23,870 bases of DNA from Rhizopus sp. PT2906 (Eukaryota > Mucoromycota > Mucoromycetes > Mucorales > Rhizopodaceae), in NCBI GenBank assembly GCA_025529335.1, contig JAMYHX010000583.1, forward strand, positions 1 through 23,870, written 5' to 3'. The notes beneath the pieces are model-generated. The model saw nothing but the letters and a program-made list of their open reading frames with translations, had not been told where the DNA came from and did no database searches. The translations under genes and the position numbers were made by a program. Positions 1 to 8,887 of this stretch are shown in pieces (the first letter of the stretch is position 1; each line of letters starts with the position of its first letter).

Positions 1-722
1 GCTCTTCTTAATAAAGAATCTAATTCGTATGTTGTCGACTTAACTGCCTTTTTACAATAACAAAGCTGAATACAACATACCTATTGCAGAAGACACCAAC
101 GAATTTGAACTTAGCACTCGTTACGTCGATCCTTTTTTATCTGGTTTATTTGACGATCCGGATGAGGGCATATACCTACGGTGGACTAATGAAATAACCT
201 TAGAAGCTCGACAGCTTGAAGATTTATCAACAAAACGTCCCGATATATGTATAAGCCGTTTACATGGGATGACATGGGCGTCGAATCATGGCTATGGGAA
301 AGCTAAGTCAGCTGCTCAAGGTGGTAACAATTATTCGATTTGTCAGGATCTATTTCGCGTTGGTATATTCTGCAAGAATGCTCTCGATGCACAAAACATG
401 GAAGGTGTACTGGGTCTGCAGGTTATTGGAAGAATGGTTACGTTTTATGTCTTGGTTTTGCCATCAACAGGACTTTATGTCATGTATGAACTGGAAAAAA
501 TCAAGATTCCTAGCTGCTTGGATGATTTAACTAAACTTATTGTGGATATGCCTCGTGTTTGTCGCGTACTTGACACCTTCAATCGTATCTGCAAACCATC
601 AGTCCATCAAGCAATACCAAGCCGATACCGCCCAACGATCACGACGTCTGCCTTCAATGGCGTTTTTTTCACCATCCCAAGACCGCAAACGATCATGTCA
701 TTTGAAATATCAACATAATTAG
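1..722 (+). pseudogene. C-terminal fragment of a repetitive Mucorales gene family, frameshifted
   Basis: The left end is cut by the window edge. Frame 1 is open from 1 and reads VVDLTAFLQ before a stop at 58-60. Frame 2 carries the obvious continuation (LPFYNNKAEYNIP onward) from 44 to a stop at 716-718, so there is a frameshift near 43. A further shift near 660-675 is likely, because frame 3 ends in a basic tail (SPSQDRKRSCHLKYQHN, stop at 720-722) that fits better than the frame-2 ending. The middle contains RPDICIS and, 19 residues after that Asp, GYGKAKS. This resembles a PD-(D/E)XK nuclease core in which the Glu is replaced by Lys. The later part (VLGLQVIGR, FYVLVLPSTGLYVMYEL) fits the beta-rich end of such a fold. 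I recall this as a multicopy family in Mucorales genomes; its function is unknown to me. The fold is inferred, while the frame breaks are seen directly. Confidence 0.65.
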
Positions 723-773
723 TGAACTCAAAAATAAACAGAGTCATTTGATCAATGTGTAGGCTTTGCCGTG

Positions 774-799
774 TTTTTTTTTTTTTTTTTTTTTTTTTT
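774..799. repeat. Poly(T) tract, 26 nt
   Basis: An uninterrupted run of 26 T lies 51 bases after the last stop of the preceding pseudogene. It is on the wrong strand to be a poly(A) tail of that gene's transcript. It marks the boundary between the pseudogene and the tandem array. Confidence 0.9.
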
Positions 800-818
800 G
801 CAACCATTTTGTCAAGAA

Positions 819-1033
819 TTTTGTTAGGCACTTTCCTAATTGTCTTGTTAAGTATTAGAGCTTAACAAAAAGTGCTTAACAAAGTGCTTAACAAAAAGTG
901 CTTAACAAAAAGTGCTTAACAAAGTGCTTAACAAAAAGTGCTTAACAAAGTGCTTAACAAAATGCTTAACAAAGTGCTTAACAAAGTGCTTAACAAAGTG
1001 CTTAACAAAAAGTGCTTGAGTGCTTAACAAAAT
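819..1033. repeat. Tandem array of a 12/14-bp unit with inverted copies at its left edge
   Basis: From 860 to 1033 there are about 13 head-to-tail copies of GCTTAACAAAGT (12 bp) or GCTTAACAAAAAGT (14 bp). In order the lengths are roughly 14, 12, 14, 14, 12, 14, 12, 12, 12, 12, 12, 14, then a shortened GCTTGAGT and a last copy. At 819-834 the sequence TTTTGTTAGGCACTTT is the reverse complement of one unit with a single mismatch. At 845-852 TTGTTAAG faces CTTAACAA at 861-868 across an 8-bp loop. The left edge could therefore fold into a hairpin. The array lies between a broken repetitive gene and a Tc1-like element. It may be the subterminal repeat of a non-autonomous element, but no target duplication is clear. 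Confidence 0.85.
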
Positions 1034-1126
1034 GTCAGAATCTTAACACAATGTCTTAGCATCTTAAACATCTTAGCATGTTAGCATCGTAACATATTAG
1101 CATTCTTGGCGTCTGGACATGTTAAC
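1034..1126. repeat. Degenerate extension of the tandem array
   Basis: Past 1033 the regular unit decays into related short words (TCTTAACACAATG, TCTTAGCATC, TCTTAGCATG, TTAGCATCG, ATTAGCATTC) and ends near CATGTTAACC. This looks like older, diverged copies of the unit. The remaining bases to about 1170 show no feature. Confidence 0.5.
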
Positions 1127-1170
1127 CTTTCGGTGGAAGCAGTGAAATGATTTCTTGAGAACTGGGTGTG

Positions 1171-2676
1171 ATTAAAAAACTTTTAAATTGGCACTTTATT
1201 TAAGCAATTGTCAAAACGTGAAATATAATAATTGATAAATCCTCTCAGGCTGTCTACTGACACTCTGTTGCATGCTTCGCCTATTCTTGATGAGAGAGTT
1301 TCTTCGTCCAGGAGATTGTTTCTTTTGATCTTGCTTTTCACAACCGACCAAAATTGCTCGATTGGATTGAGCTCTGGTGAGTAGGGTGGCAAGTAAATAC
1401 ATCGATAGTTGCGTTTAATAATTTCCTCTTCGATTTGCTTTGACTGGTGAATGGGAGCATTGTCCATAATCAAATAATAGTTTTTAAATTCATCATATTG
1501 ATCCATTATATCCATGGCCTCATGCAGATATTTCAAATAATGGTTTGTTGTTGTTCCCGTTCTTGGTGGTTTCTTTGAAGTGGCACTCCCGGTCCCAACC
1601 TTCCTTTTTTTTGATTGCTATGAGGATGGTTTTCTTAGGCTGACGTTGACAATTCCAGCGGCACAGATTGCACCTAAAATTGTGTGCGACTTCGCTCTTG
1701 TCGTTGGCACTTCTACGATCGATCTCGAACCTTTTGCAGACCATGTCATCGACCGCCTCGAATTAATATGGAAGCCAGCTTCGTCAATGAATACGCAGTT
1801 TTGCAAAAAGTTCATGTCGCTGTTCATCCACTTATTCACCCATTCAAACCTTTTGAGAATGGTGCTTTCACTGTTTCTTGCCACTGAATGGAATTGTGCC
1901 CTCTTGATAGATATGTTGCATTCTTCAACCATAAATTTGTGCACGGCTGATTTTTTGATCGATAGTCCTTCGAATTGCTGGGTAAGAACATCCACAGTAT
2001 CATCGACTGCCGCTGTTGGGTGCTCATCAATATACTGAATAATGAACTCTTTGTGAACATCACCCAAATACGGCTTTCTACCTGGTTTTTCATTTGGTTT
2101 GTCAGAGAACAGCTCATCGTTGTTGAATTTTTGTATCCAACGCTGTGCACTTCTTTCGCTAATTTGATATTTTCGCGCAGATTCGGCCGCCGAGCATAGC
2201 TTTTCTAGGTAAAACTCGATCACAAGTCGCTTTACGTCGTCCGAATGCTTGTTATATTCACGCTTGGAAGTGCTCTCATTCTTCTTTTCGGTTATGTTCT
2301 TCGAAATATGTTGTCCTTTTCCGGTACTGCTATTAATCATGTCTTGTTTGTCCGGAGTATGTGGTACTTGCTCCTGGAATATGCCAAACGTTGTCAGACT
2401 CTCCAGAACTGGAGCTCCAATGTCATTATCATCAACAATATCTATGGGGCTAACACCGTTTTCATCGATAACATTGCCATTCCCATCTTCAAATATAAAA
2501 GACAAATTCATATTACGCGACATCAGGAAGCACGACAAGAGAAAAGAAAAACGTCGCCAAGTCTGATCCACTTATTCCGTTATCAACTCTTCAAAGGACC
2601 CGTCATGTCTTTATTTGGAATCCGCCATGTAGTCGTGGAAATGGTGTAACGTTTTATTAGACTTAAGTTTTTTATT
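1171..2676 (-). mobile_element. Tc1/IS630-type DNA transposon, tentative borders
   Basis: The span encloses one transposase reading frame on the minus strand. Just outside the ORF, ATTAAAAAACTT at 1171-1182 matches the reverse complement of AAGTTTTTTATT at 2665-2676 at 11 of 12 positions, oriented as inverted repeats should be. The matches are A/T-rich and no clean TA duplication could be fixed at either side, so these borders are only a guess. The element lies about 155 bases downstream of the HBS1 stop, and both are on the same strand. Confidence 0.4.
1183..2571 (-). pseudogene. Tc1/IS630 DD34E transposase interrupted by one in-frame TAG
   Basis: One minus-strand frame runs from a Met at 2571 to TAA at 1183-1185, 462 residue positions, broken only by TAG at 1618-1620 (position 318). 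A second Met near residue 17 (MSRNMNLSFIFEDG) is a plausible real start. Residues about 105-160 form a helix-turn-helix region (SAAESARKYQISERSAQRW) followed by a GRKPYL linker. The catalytic triad is visible: Asp263 in FIDEAGFH, Asp370 in LIMDNAPIH and Glu405 in ELNPIEQFW, with 34 residues between the last two. PPYSPELNPIEQFW is the family's classic C-terminal motif. The frame continues directly past the stop with a basic linker (SKKRKVGTGSATSKKP), so this is a nonsense change rather than a frameshift. A spliced form removing the stop cannot be excluded but is not needed. The copy looks recent and recently disabled. Confidence 0.88.
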
Positions 2677-2703
2677 GGTGACGAAACACTGTGATACGAC
2701 TAA

Positions 2704-2721
2704 GGAGGGGGAGGGGGAGGG
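2704..2721 (+). other. G-run tract with quadruplex potential
   Basis: Four neighbouring G runs (GG, GGGGG, GGGGG, GGG) are separated by single A residues. The tract lies between the transposon and the 3' end of HBS1 and is C-rich on the HBS1 sense strand. No function can be read from the sequence. Confidence 0.5.
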
Positions 2722-2832
2722 TTGTAGAAGGAATGATCCATACCACATTGACCTCGTTACACCAAACTACATCATTAGATAGTATTGATGGTAGTACACT
2801 TTGTGATAATAATGACGTTTATTTTATATACT

Positions 2833-3456
2833 CTATGATCCAAAGGATAAAATCTATACAGCATGTAATGAGTCATTCAAGCAAATGAATCTATTCTATA
2901 GCTTACCTCCGTAACTACGCCTGCTGCTACAGTTTCACCGCCCTTGCGCAACATGATGCGACCCAATTGTTTGTTATCCTTGAATGTTTCCAACGGAATA
3001 GTTCGTTGAGACAACTTGATTTGAACCTTGGCCGTCATTCCCTTTGTCAGGCATCGTGGGTTCCTCTTGACGACTTCTCCTGTTGACTTATCCAATACTT
3101 CCACCAATTTAGTAAGAAAGGCTGGTTCATTTAAACTACCAAGATGAAGCACGACCTGGTATCCAAGTGTTAGAGGAACGCGCACATCAAATACTACAAT
3201 TTGAGCTTCAAATGAACTCGTAATAGGGACAGGATTTGATGGCGTACAGAGAACGCAACCGTTGCTAAGATCTATCAGTACTTTGCTCATCATTTGCTGT
3301 ATCCATGTACAATTACCTTAAATTTAGAATATCAAGATGAGTCAAGGTCATCATGACTGAATCTCCTGCAACTGCCCATGTTGTAGTCTCATCATCAACT
3401 TGTAACGCTAGGTATTATAATGTTTGAAAAATATTCTTTAGCTTTTCTCCCTCCTC

Positions 3457-3487
<31 letters not shown>

Positions 3488-6057
3488 CCCCAAACAAAAC
3501 TTACATTTAATATATCCAGTTTCGTTTCCTGGTACAACCATGACTTGTTCTCCGATCTGCACGGATCCAGCTTCGATTTGACCTGCAACAGATACGCCTC
3601 CGCTACTTCCAATACCTCCCTTGAAAAAGTCAGTCACTCGCATTCTCAATGGTTTGTCTAGTAGTCGTGTAGGTGGCTCAAACCGATCGATCTCTTCCAT
3701 CAAGGTCGGCCCATGGTACCAACTTGTCAATTCAGGCAACTGGCTCTTCTTTACTAGATTTTCTCCGGTTAACCCTGACACGGGTACATAGCTGATATTA
3801 TTCTTTTTGAATCCAATCTGCAAAAGATATGCATTCAATTTGAACCGTATCTCTTCAAACCGCTCCTGACTCCAGTCTACCAAATCTAGCTTATTCACTG
3901 CAACTATCAGCTGTTGAACGCCTAAACTTCTGGCCAAGACGGCGTGTTCCTTCGTCTGTCCTCCTGCTTCAAATCCTGATTCGAATCCTATGGCAGGAGC
4001 AACCAAGATGGCAGCATCGGCTTGAGCTGTACCAGAAATCATATTGGGAATGAAATCACGGTGTCCAGGTGCATCAAGCAAAGTGATCTGTCGATTGTTG
4101 GTTTCAAAGTAGTTGGTAGCAATGTCCATCGTGATACCACGGTCTCTTTCTTCGTCAGTTTCGTCCAGAACCCAAGCAAAAGCAAATGATCCTTTGCCGA
4201 TCTTTTGTGATTCTCTTTCGAATTTTCGCATTGTTTTTTCGTTGACTTGTCCTAAATCATATAAAAAGTGTCCCATTAACGTTGATTTGCCAGAGTCAAC
4301 GTGACCTAAAGTAAAGCATTAACTCTTTATGCATTCTGTTTTGTCTCTTTTTCTTTATATATACCAATCACAATCAGGTTTAGCTTTGATTTTTCTTTTG
4401 ATCTCTTTTCATATTCTTCAGCAATGTTGATTCGTTTTGAATTAGGAATCTTGGCTGCAGGCTCGACCTTGGGTGCTTCCTTTTTCTTTTCATCCAAGCC
4501 CATGGCACTTATATCCTTTGTGAGTTCTTCATCATCTGATAAGAATTCAACATCTTCTGTTTTGGCAGGGACAGAAACCTTGGATGAAGCGGCTGGTGTG
4601 GATTTAGGAATACTTTGCTTTTTAGGAATTTTTGCTGCTGGTGCTGGCTTTTTTTGTGTGTCTGTATGTCAGATAAAGGATTAGCTGATATGAAGCAAAG
4701 AGGAAATAGGAATGAGCGGTTATAAAAAACATTTAAAAATGAAAACCCTCTTTTAAAAGAAAAAGAGGATAGGAGAAAAAAGAAGAAAGATGAGTACTTT
4801 AACTTCTCTTGGTTGAGCCTGCGCCGCGTTGACTTTGTGCTGCAAGTACGATATCATCAGGGCTTGGTTTGTCGAATGCAAAAATAGGAATTGAACTTGA
4901 TTTCTTTAGGTCGTCATAAAACATGGCCTGAAGTGAAGCTGTTAAAAAGTTAACTTCTTTAGCTGGAACAATCCTTGGCTGTGGTTCAAACAAGAATTGA
5001 GCTGCTGCAGAAGGTTTTGCACAAAGTGGGTTATCTTCTTCTTCTTCTTCTTCTTCTTGTTCCTCTTCAGTGTGTTCACTTGACTTGTCACTATTGCTTT
5101 CTGAATCCTCTTGCTTGATTTGTTCTTTGGGTGGTTCTGAAACGGTCTTGTTTGGTTGTTTGACAAGACTCGATAATTTTAATAACCCTGCACCTGTTGT
5201 TGATGCCGGTTTGGTAATTGACGCGGGTGAATTTCGAGTGGCCAAATGAGTCAAGCTATTGGTTTTAGGTGTAGAACGCTGTGCAAGTGAAGCAAGGGAA
5301 GGTGAGATGTTAGTAGCATTACTAGCACTTTTCTGAGCTAAGCTTTGTAGAGGTGATAGTGGTTTTGAAGTAGCTTGGGTTTGCATCTTTTGCTTTAACT
5401 GTGCTAAACTTCCACCTGATGAGTTTGTATTTTGACGCGATAAGGCTGATAGAGAAGGCAAACTCTTTTTTTCGTTTGACATGTTGAATTCAAAAAAATA
5501 AGAGGGAAGAAAAAAAAAGAAAAAAGAAAAATGGGCAACATACACACAAATAAAAGCTCATTCCCTATTTTTTTTTTTGTTTACCTTTCTTGGCTTTTGC
5601 TTTTTTCTTTGCTTCTAGAGCCTTTGCCTTTGAAATCTCCTCTGATTTGATTTAGTACATGTATATATTAAAAGCTTATTAAATGTCATAAATACCCAAA
5701 GCCCAGTCCAACGTATCTTCCTTATTAAAATAATAGTACCACAGAGTCTCTTTGATCTGACGATCACTCAACACGTCATTTTTACCAATGGCAGCATGTA
5801 TATAGTCTAATCCTTCATACAACAAATCAAGATCTTCGTTTGTAAGCTGAGACTCGTTGACTTGAAAAGAGTGAGTTGTAAGTATTATTGTATCATTATG
5901 CTTACATTCGTCTTGTACTTCTTCTTCTTCAAAAGAGCTTTCATAATCATCCTCATCAAGAACGTCTATTTATTATTTGTTGTCAATAGGATGTAAAGTA
6001 AAGTGTTCAAAGCGTACCATTGATGTCAAGGTTTCGAATTGCTCTATGTCTAGACAT
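2833..6057 (-). CDS. HBS1: HBS1-type translational GTPase (ribosome rescue), with SKI7-like cassette exon
   Basis: The encoded Hbs1 protein acts with Dom34/Pelota to split stalled ribosomes in the cytoplasm (family knowledge). Exons by genomic span: 6018-6057, 5906-5965, 5696-5860, 5585-5641, 4804-5445, 4365-4661, 3505-4305, 3317-3407, 2907-3264, 2833-2853. All phases join to 2532 nt, 843 residues. The start is ATG at 6057 (MSRHRAIRNLDIN), matching the family N-terminus. Residues about 35-88 form the small helical Hbs1 N-domain. The GTPase shows GHVDSGKST (421-429), DRGIT, DAPGH (498-502), NKLD (558-561) and SGL (597-599), followed by two beta-barrel domains ending GGETVAAGVVTE. The last exon is uncertain: reading through its donor would instead end at 2877. 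Exon 5 (residues about 108-321) is symmetric in phase, and skipping it gives 629 residues, nearer the usual Hbs1 length. The upstream SET gene ends 121 bp before this start. Confidence 0.93.
3461..3487. repeat. (CT)n microsatellite in HBS1 intron 7
   Basis: A 27-nt perfect CT repeat lies inside the 97-nt intron 3408-3504. On the sense strand it is a GA tract close to the donor, so it is not the polypyrimidine tract. Confidence 0.95.
4804..5445 (-). other. SKI7-like cassette exon (exon 5) of HBS1
   Basis: This 642-nt exon starts and ends in phase 1 and has a length divisible by three, so it can be skipped without changing frame. It is flanked by the two longest introns of the gene (139 and 142 nt; the others are 45-97). 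It encodes several SL-x-x-LA-type repeats, an acidic run, and at its end a conserved-looking block with FAFDKPSPDDIVLAAQ. If the following intron is retained, translation stops at TAA 4799-4801 after KRS, giving a 322-residue protein without the GTPase. This arrangement matches the alternatively spliced HBS1/SKI7 genes known in fungi and animals, where the short form bridges the Ski complex and the exosome. Assignment to Ski7 function is inference. Confidence 0.7.
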
Positions 6058-6178
6058 TTTTTAATTTTAAAAAAAGAAGGGCTTCTCTTCTGCTGCAAAA
6101 ATTCAAGTCCTCATTTACTGCGTTTCAGAGCCATCCAATGAAAATGAGCTAAACTAGCTGATGGCATTATGTTTCTTT

Positions 6179-7579
6179 TTATTGATTTGCAACAGTTTTC
6201 AAATAAGCCTGGACAACTTCATTTTGTGAAAACTCATCTTGCATCTTCAATAACCATGATCGAGCCTTATTCAAGATATCTTGTTCTTCAAGACGATATA
6301 TATGCGCTTGCTCCAGCAAGAATGCTTTAGCAGAGTCATGCTCAGCATAACCAAGCTTAGCAGGATCATTATCCATATTTAAACTGTAGCACTGTTCTAC
6401 AGCTTCCCAGAGCAACACAGCAGCCCTTGTCTGAATAACAGGGAAAAGGTCTAATCGCTTCACTCTATCCAGTAGATCGTCTAAACCTCTCACTTCCCCA
6501 TGACTGTCATTAAGCATCAAGATAGGCTGACCGTCTTTTCCTTGTGAAGATAATAGGACGTCATCATCTTCTGATAGCGCAATCAGATAGACAGTTGCAA
6601 CAGAATCAGGTAACCATCCTTCTGCAATGAAGCAATCATCGCAATCACTGACCTTTTGAGGCATAAGAGATAAAAATGACTTTGCTCCTATTGCCTTTAG
6701 CCATCCAATCTTGATCATATCGAAGGGATATGAAGGGTCTACGATGCGTGCTATAGGGATTGTCACCCGAGAAAGCTCTGGATTACCTGGAATAGAGAAC
6801 CCATGGATAAATAACAGTTCTTGATTTGGCTTTGATCCATAAGACAGGCAACACTCTTGATCTACTTCGATGTCCTGTGTCGAGACTAATTGAAGATTAT
6901 TACTCTCTGTTAATATCCACCTGATATTAGAATTATGGAGTGAGTGATTAGCAAGATCAAAGAAAGGCACAAGTGCTAAATTGGCTTCTACAGCAACTTC
7001 GCTTTCACCAATACCAACAGCGCGTGACCAAAAAGCACAGTCTGCCCAGACGTACATATCCCATTCAATATCTGAAAGCCAACCACTACCTTGGCTTTTG
7101 ATTTCATCCAGTTCATGACGCAGGACTGATAACTTGGCTCTGACAGATGCCTCGAGACATGTTCCCTTTACGATGAAGTCATTAAAGAATAAATGATTGT
7201 CTTTGAAATAATCCGTGCTCGGGAGAATACGCATGTAAGGAGTCCAAGAACTGGATGTTGCAAAGAATCGATAATAAATCAGAAATAAACACAACAAGAA
7301 TCGTTCTTGTTCCATAGCTATTGAATTCACTTCTTCTTCTGAGTGCAGTTCATAGTGGGTCATAAAGTACTTGTAAACAGGCGACAAAAATGGCTGTTCA
7401 CCAGTCCTTAAGACCTTGGGTGCAGTCAAGATAAGGCTTTCTGGTATTTCAACAACACATGTGTTCTCTTTAATATGACTTGAAGCAAATAACCCATTTC
7501 CCGAGTATTGCGTTGTTTCTATAGTTACTCCATTCGTCTTGATTCCATTGTCATTTGCCCATTCCTTGAAAGACTCCAT
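6179..7579 (-). CDS. SET-domain protein lysine methyltransferase (SETD3/Rubisco-LSMT-like class)
   Basis: One uninterrupted frame of 466 residues encodes an S-adenosylmethionine-dependent protein lysine N-methyltransferase, probably cytosolic or nuclear, as no signal peptide is seen. The SET parts are present in order: YSGNGLFAS (25-33) is the N-terminal G-x-G loop that binds SAM, FFDLANHS (206-213) holds the key Asn-His pair, and CCLSYGSKPN (243-252) gives the catalytic Tyr with the following Gly. A long insert separates the first and second blocks, as in the LSMT/SETD3/SETD4 and yeast Rkm groups. The C-terminal 200 residues are helical and fit the substrate-binding domain of that class. The target protein cannot be told; ribosomal proteins, actin or elongation factors are all possible. 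It is the only gene of normal size here without introns. The start is the first ATG, preceded by A-rich sequence. Confidence 0.9.
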   Translation of the reverse strand: MESFKEWANDNGIKTNGVTIETTQYSGNGLFASSHIKENTCVVEIPESLILTAPKVLRTGEQPFLSPVYKYFMTHYELHSEEEVNSIAMEQERFLLCLFLIYYRFFATSSSWTPYMRILPSTDYFKDNHLFFNDFIVKGTCLEASVRAKLSVLRHELDEIKSQGSGWLSDIEWDMYVWADCAFWSRAVGIGESEVAVEANLALVPFFDLANHSLHNSNIRWILTESNNLQLVSTQDIEVDQECCLSYGSKPNQELLFIHGFSIPGNPELSRVTIPIARIVDPSYPFDMIKIGWLKAIGAKSFLSLMPQKVSDCDDCFIAEGWLPDSVATVYLIALSEDDDVLLSSQGKDGQPILMLNDSHGEVRGLDDLLDRVKRLDLFPVIQTRAAVLLWEAVEQCYSLNMDNDPAKLGYAEHDSAKAFLLEQAHIYRLEEQDILNKARSWLLKMQDEFSQNEVVQAYLKTVANQ

Positions 7580-7967
7580 GACACAAAAAAAAAAAATTTT
7601 GAAAAGTAATTTAAAATGTACAAAAAACCATGATCATTGGAGGGAAAGGGTCTCTTTTTTTTTAAAAATATGATCTTTTGAAGGTCTTTTGAGAGGGAGG
7701 AGAGCTTTCATTGCCATGATTTGATTTGTGAACAAGGATATCATCATAATTACTCGTGTTTTTGCATCTTTATTGATCAAACTGACAACATAAAATTAGA
7801 ATAAATAACACAAAGATGGATACTTTATAAAGCCATGTGTAGCTTGACGCTATACATTGGAAAGCTTTATTGATTTCATCATAGATAATGGGTAGTATTA
7901 GTCAAACTTCAGGTGTATTTTCTGATGCATGTAACGTTTCTCTTGATTGGATTTAAAGGAAAACACA
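7580..7967. other. Intergenic, probable upstream region of the SET gene
   Basis: A/T-rich sequence contains homopolymer tracts near 7586-7597 and 7652-7661. I see no gene and no clear promoter element beyond A/T-rich words. Confidence 0.6.
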
Positions 7968-8772
7968 ATCGATGGCTATCCCTGTGTTGTCTGCACTAAT
8001 TATATTAAAAGGATATTGATGCTCCTTCTGACCACTTTGATCATTGCCACCGTAATAACACATTCACTTTACGTTATATTGCTATAAAACTATTATTGTT
8101 CCTTTTATTTCCTCAGAAGCATTTTGAACTTGAAGAAAGTTTCAAGAGCAAGATTGTGGAAGATGGTATGCATGAATTCAGAAAAAACTGCGTAACCGAC
8201 CATCCTGCCTGTTCAATGATCATATATACAGAAGATGATGCATATCTCAAAAATGATGTTTTTACAAAAGAAGAGCTACAAGAGATCGCAGAAAAAGATC
8301 CCATCGACTTTACCACGCCAATACCAAAACCGCTGGCAGACTACATGAACAAATATAAAATAATATTGCTGAACTTCGTGCCATGTCGACAGAAACTCAA
8401 CACTAGAAAAAAAAATTATAATATGTCAAGAGATCACGACTTTGGCTGGGTGAAACTGATCATATTTTTATATGCTTGTCTTTATGAATCGGGAGAATTA
8501 GATAGCAAACAATTAGAAACCTGATATGACCGTAAAATATGGTCTTTGATTGACAACGTGTTTGATGATGTTCCGTCGCTACAAGTACTATGGCAAATGC
8601 GTTTGGGAAATCAAAACTGTAAGTGAACTGATATTAATCGGTTCTATTTTTGGTATTGTATGTAGCGCGGCGAGCCAGGGGAGCATTGCAAGTAATCAGA
8701 GGAAAAATAATAACAGTTACAAAAACCTTACTGCAAACAAAAATAAAAAAATTACTGCTCAAGCTTCATAGC
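7968..8772 (+). pseudogene. N-terminal and middle fragment of the repetitive Mucorales family, broken
   Basis: Recognisable coding runs through several frames. GYPCVVCTNYIKR (about 7973-8015), a CxxC unit, is followed after a frameshift near 8017 by DAPSDHFDHCHRNNTF, with an HxxC that may complete a zinc-binding site. The next frame is open from there through KHFELEESFKSKIVEDGMHEF to a TGA at 8522-8524. Directly after this stop the same frame goes on with YDRKIWSLIDNVFDDVPS, where I would expect Trp at the stop. Further on a related piece reads GSIASNQRKNNN and ends at a stop near 8770. An intron-like TTTCCTCAG precedes KHFELEE. I recall this as the upstream half of the family whose downstream half is at the start of this window. 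It fills the space between the divergent SET and PRPF38B genes. Confidence 0.6.
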
Positions 8773-8887
8773 AAGGCTGATACCCCCCGCCTATGACACC
8801 CAAAAAAAAAAAAGGTCGGGAATTGAAGCTTAAAAGACAACTCTGTGCTTTTCTGCATGTTTCTTTTTTTTCTTCTTTATTTCAAAT

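Noticed and set aside
2245..2649. Plus-strand frames of 105 and 134 codons
   Set aside because: Both are antisense to the transposase N-terminus.
2877..2906. Alternative HBS1 C-terminus VSYRIDSFA
   Set aside because: GAG|GTAAGC is a strong donor, and splicing to 2853 gives VVTEI as in the family. It is kept only as an alternative in the gene entry.
8801..8813. Poly(A) after the pseudogene as a sign of retroposition
   Set aside because: Similar A runs are common all over the window, and no target-site duplication was seen around the fragment.
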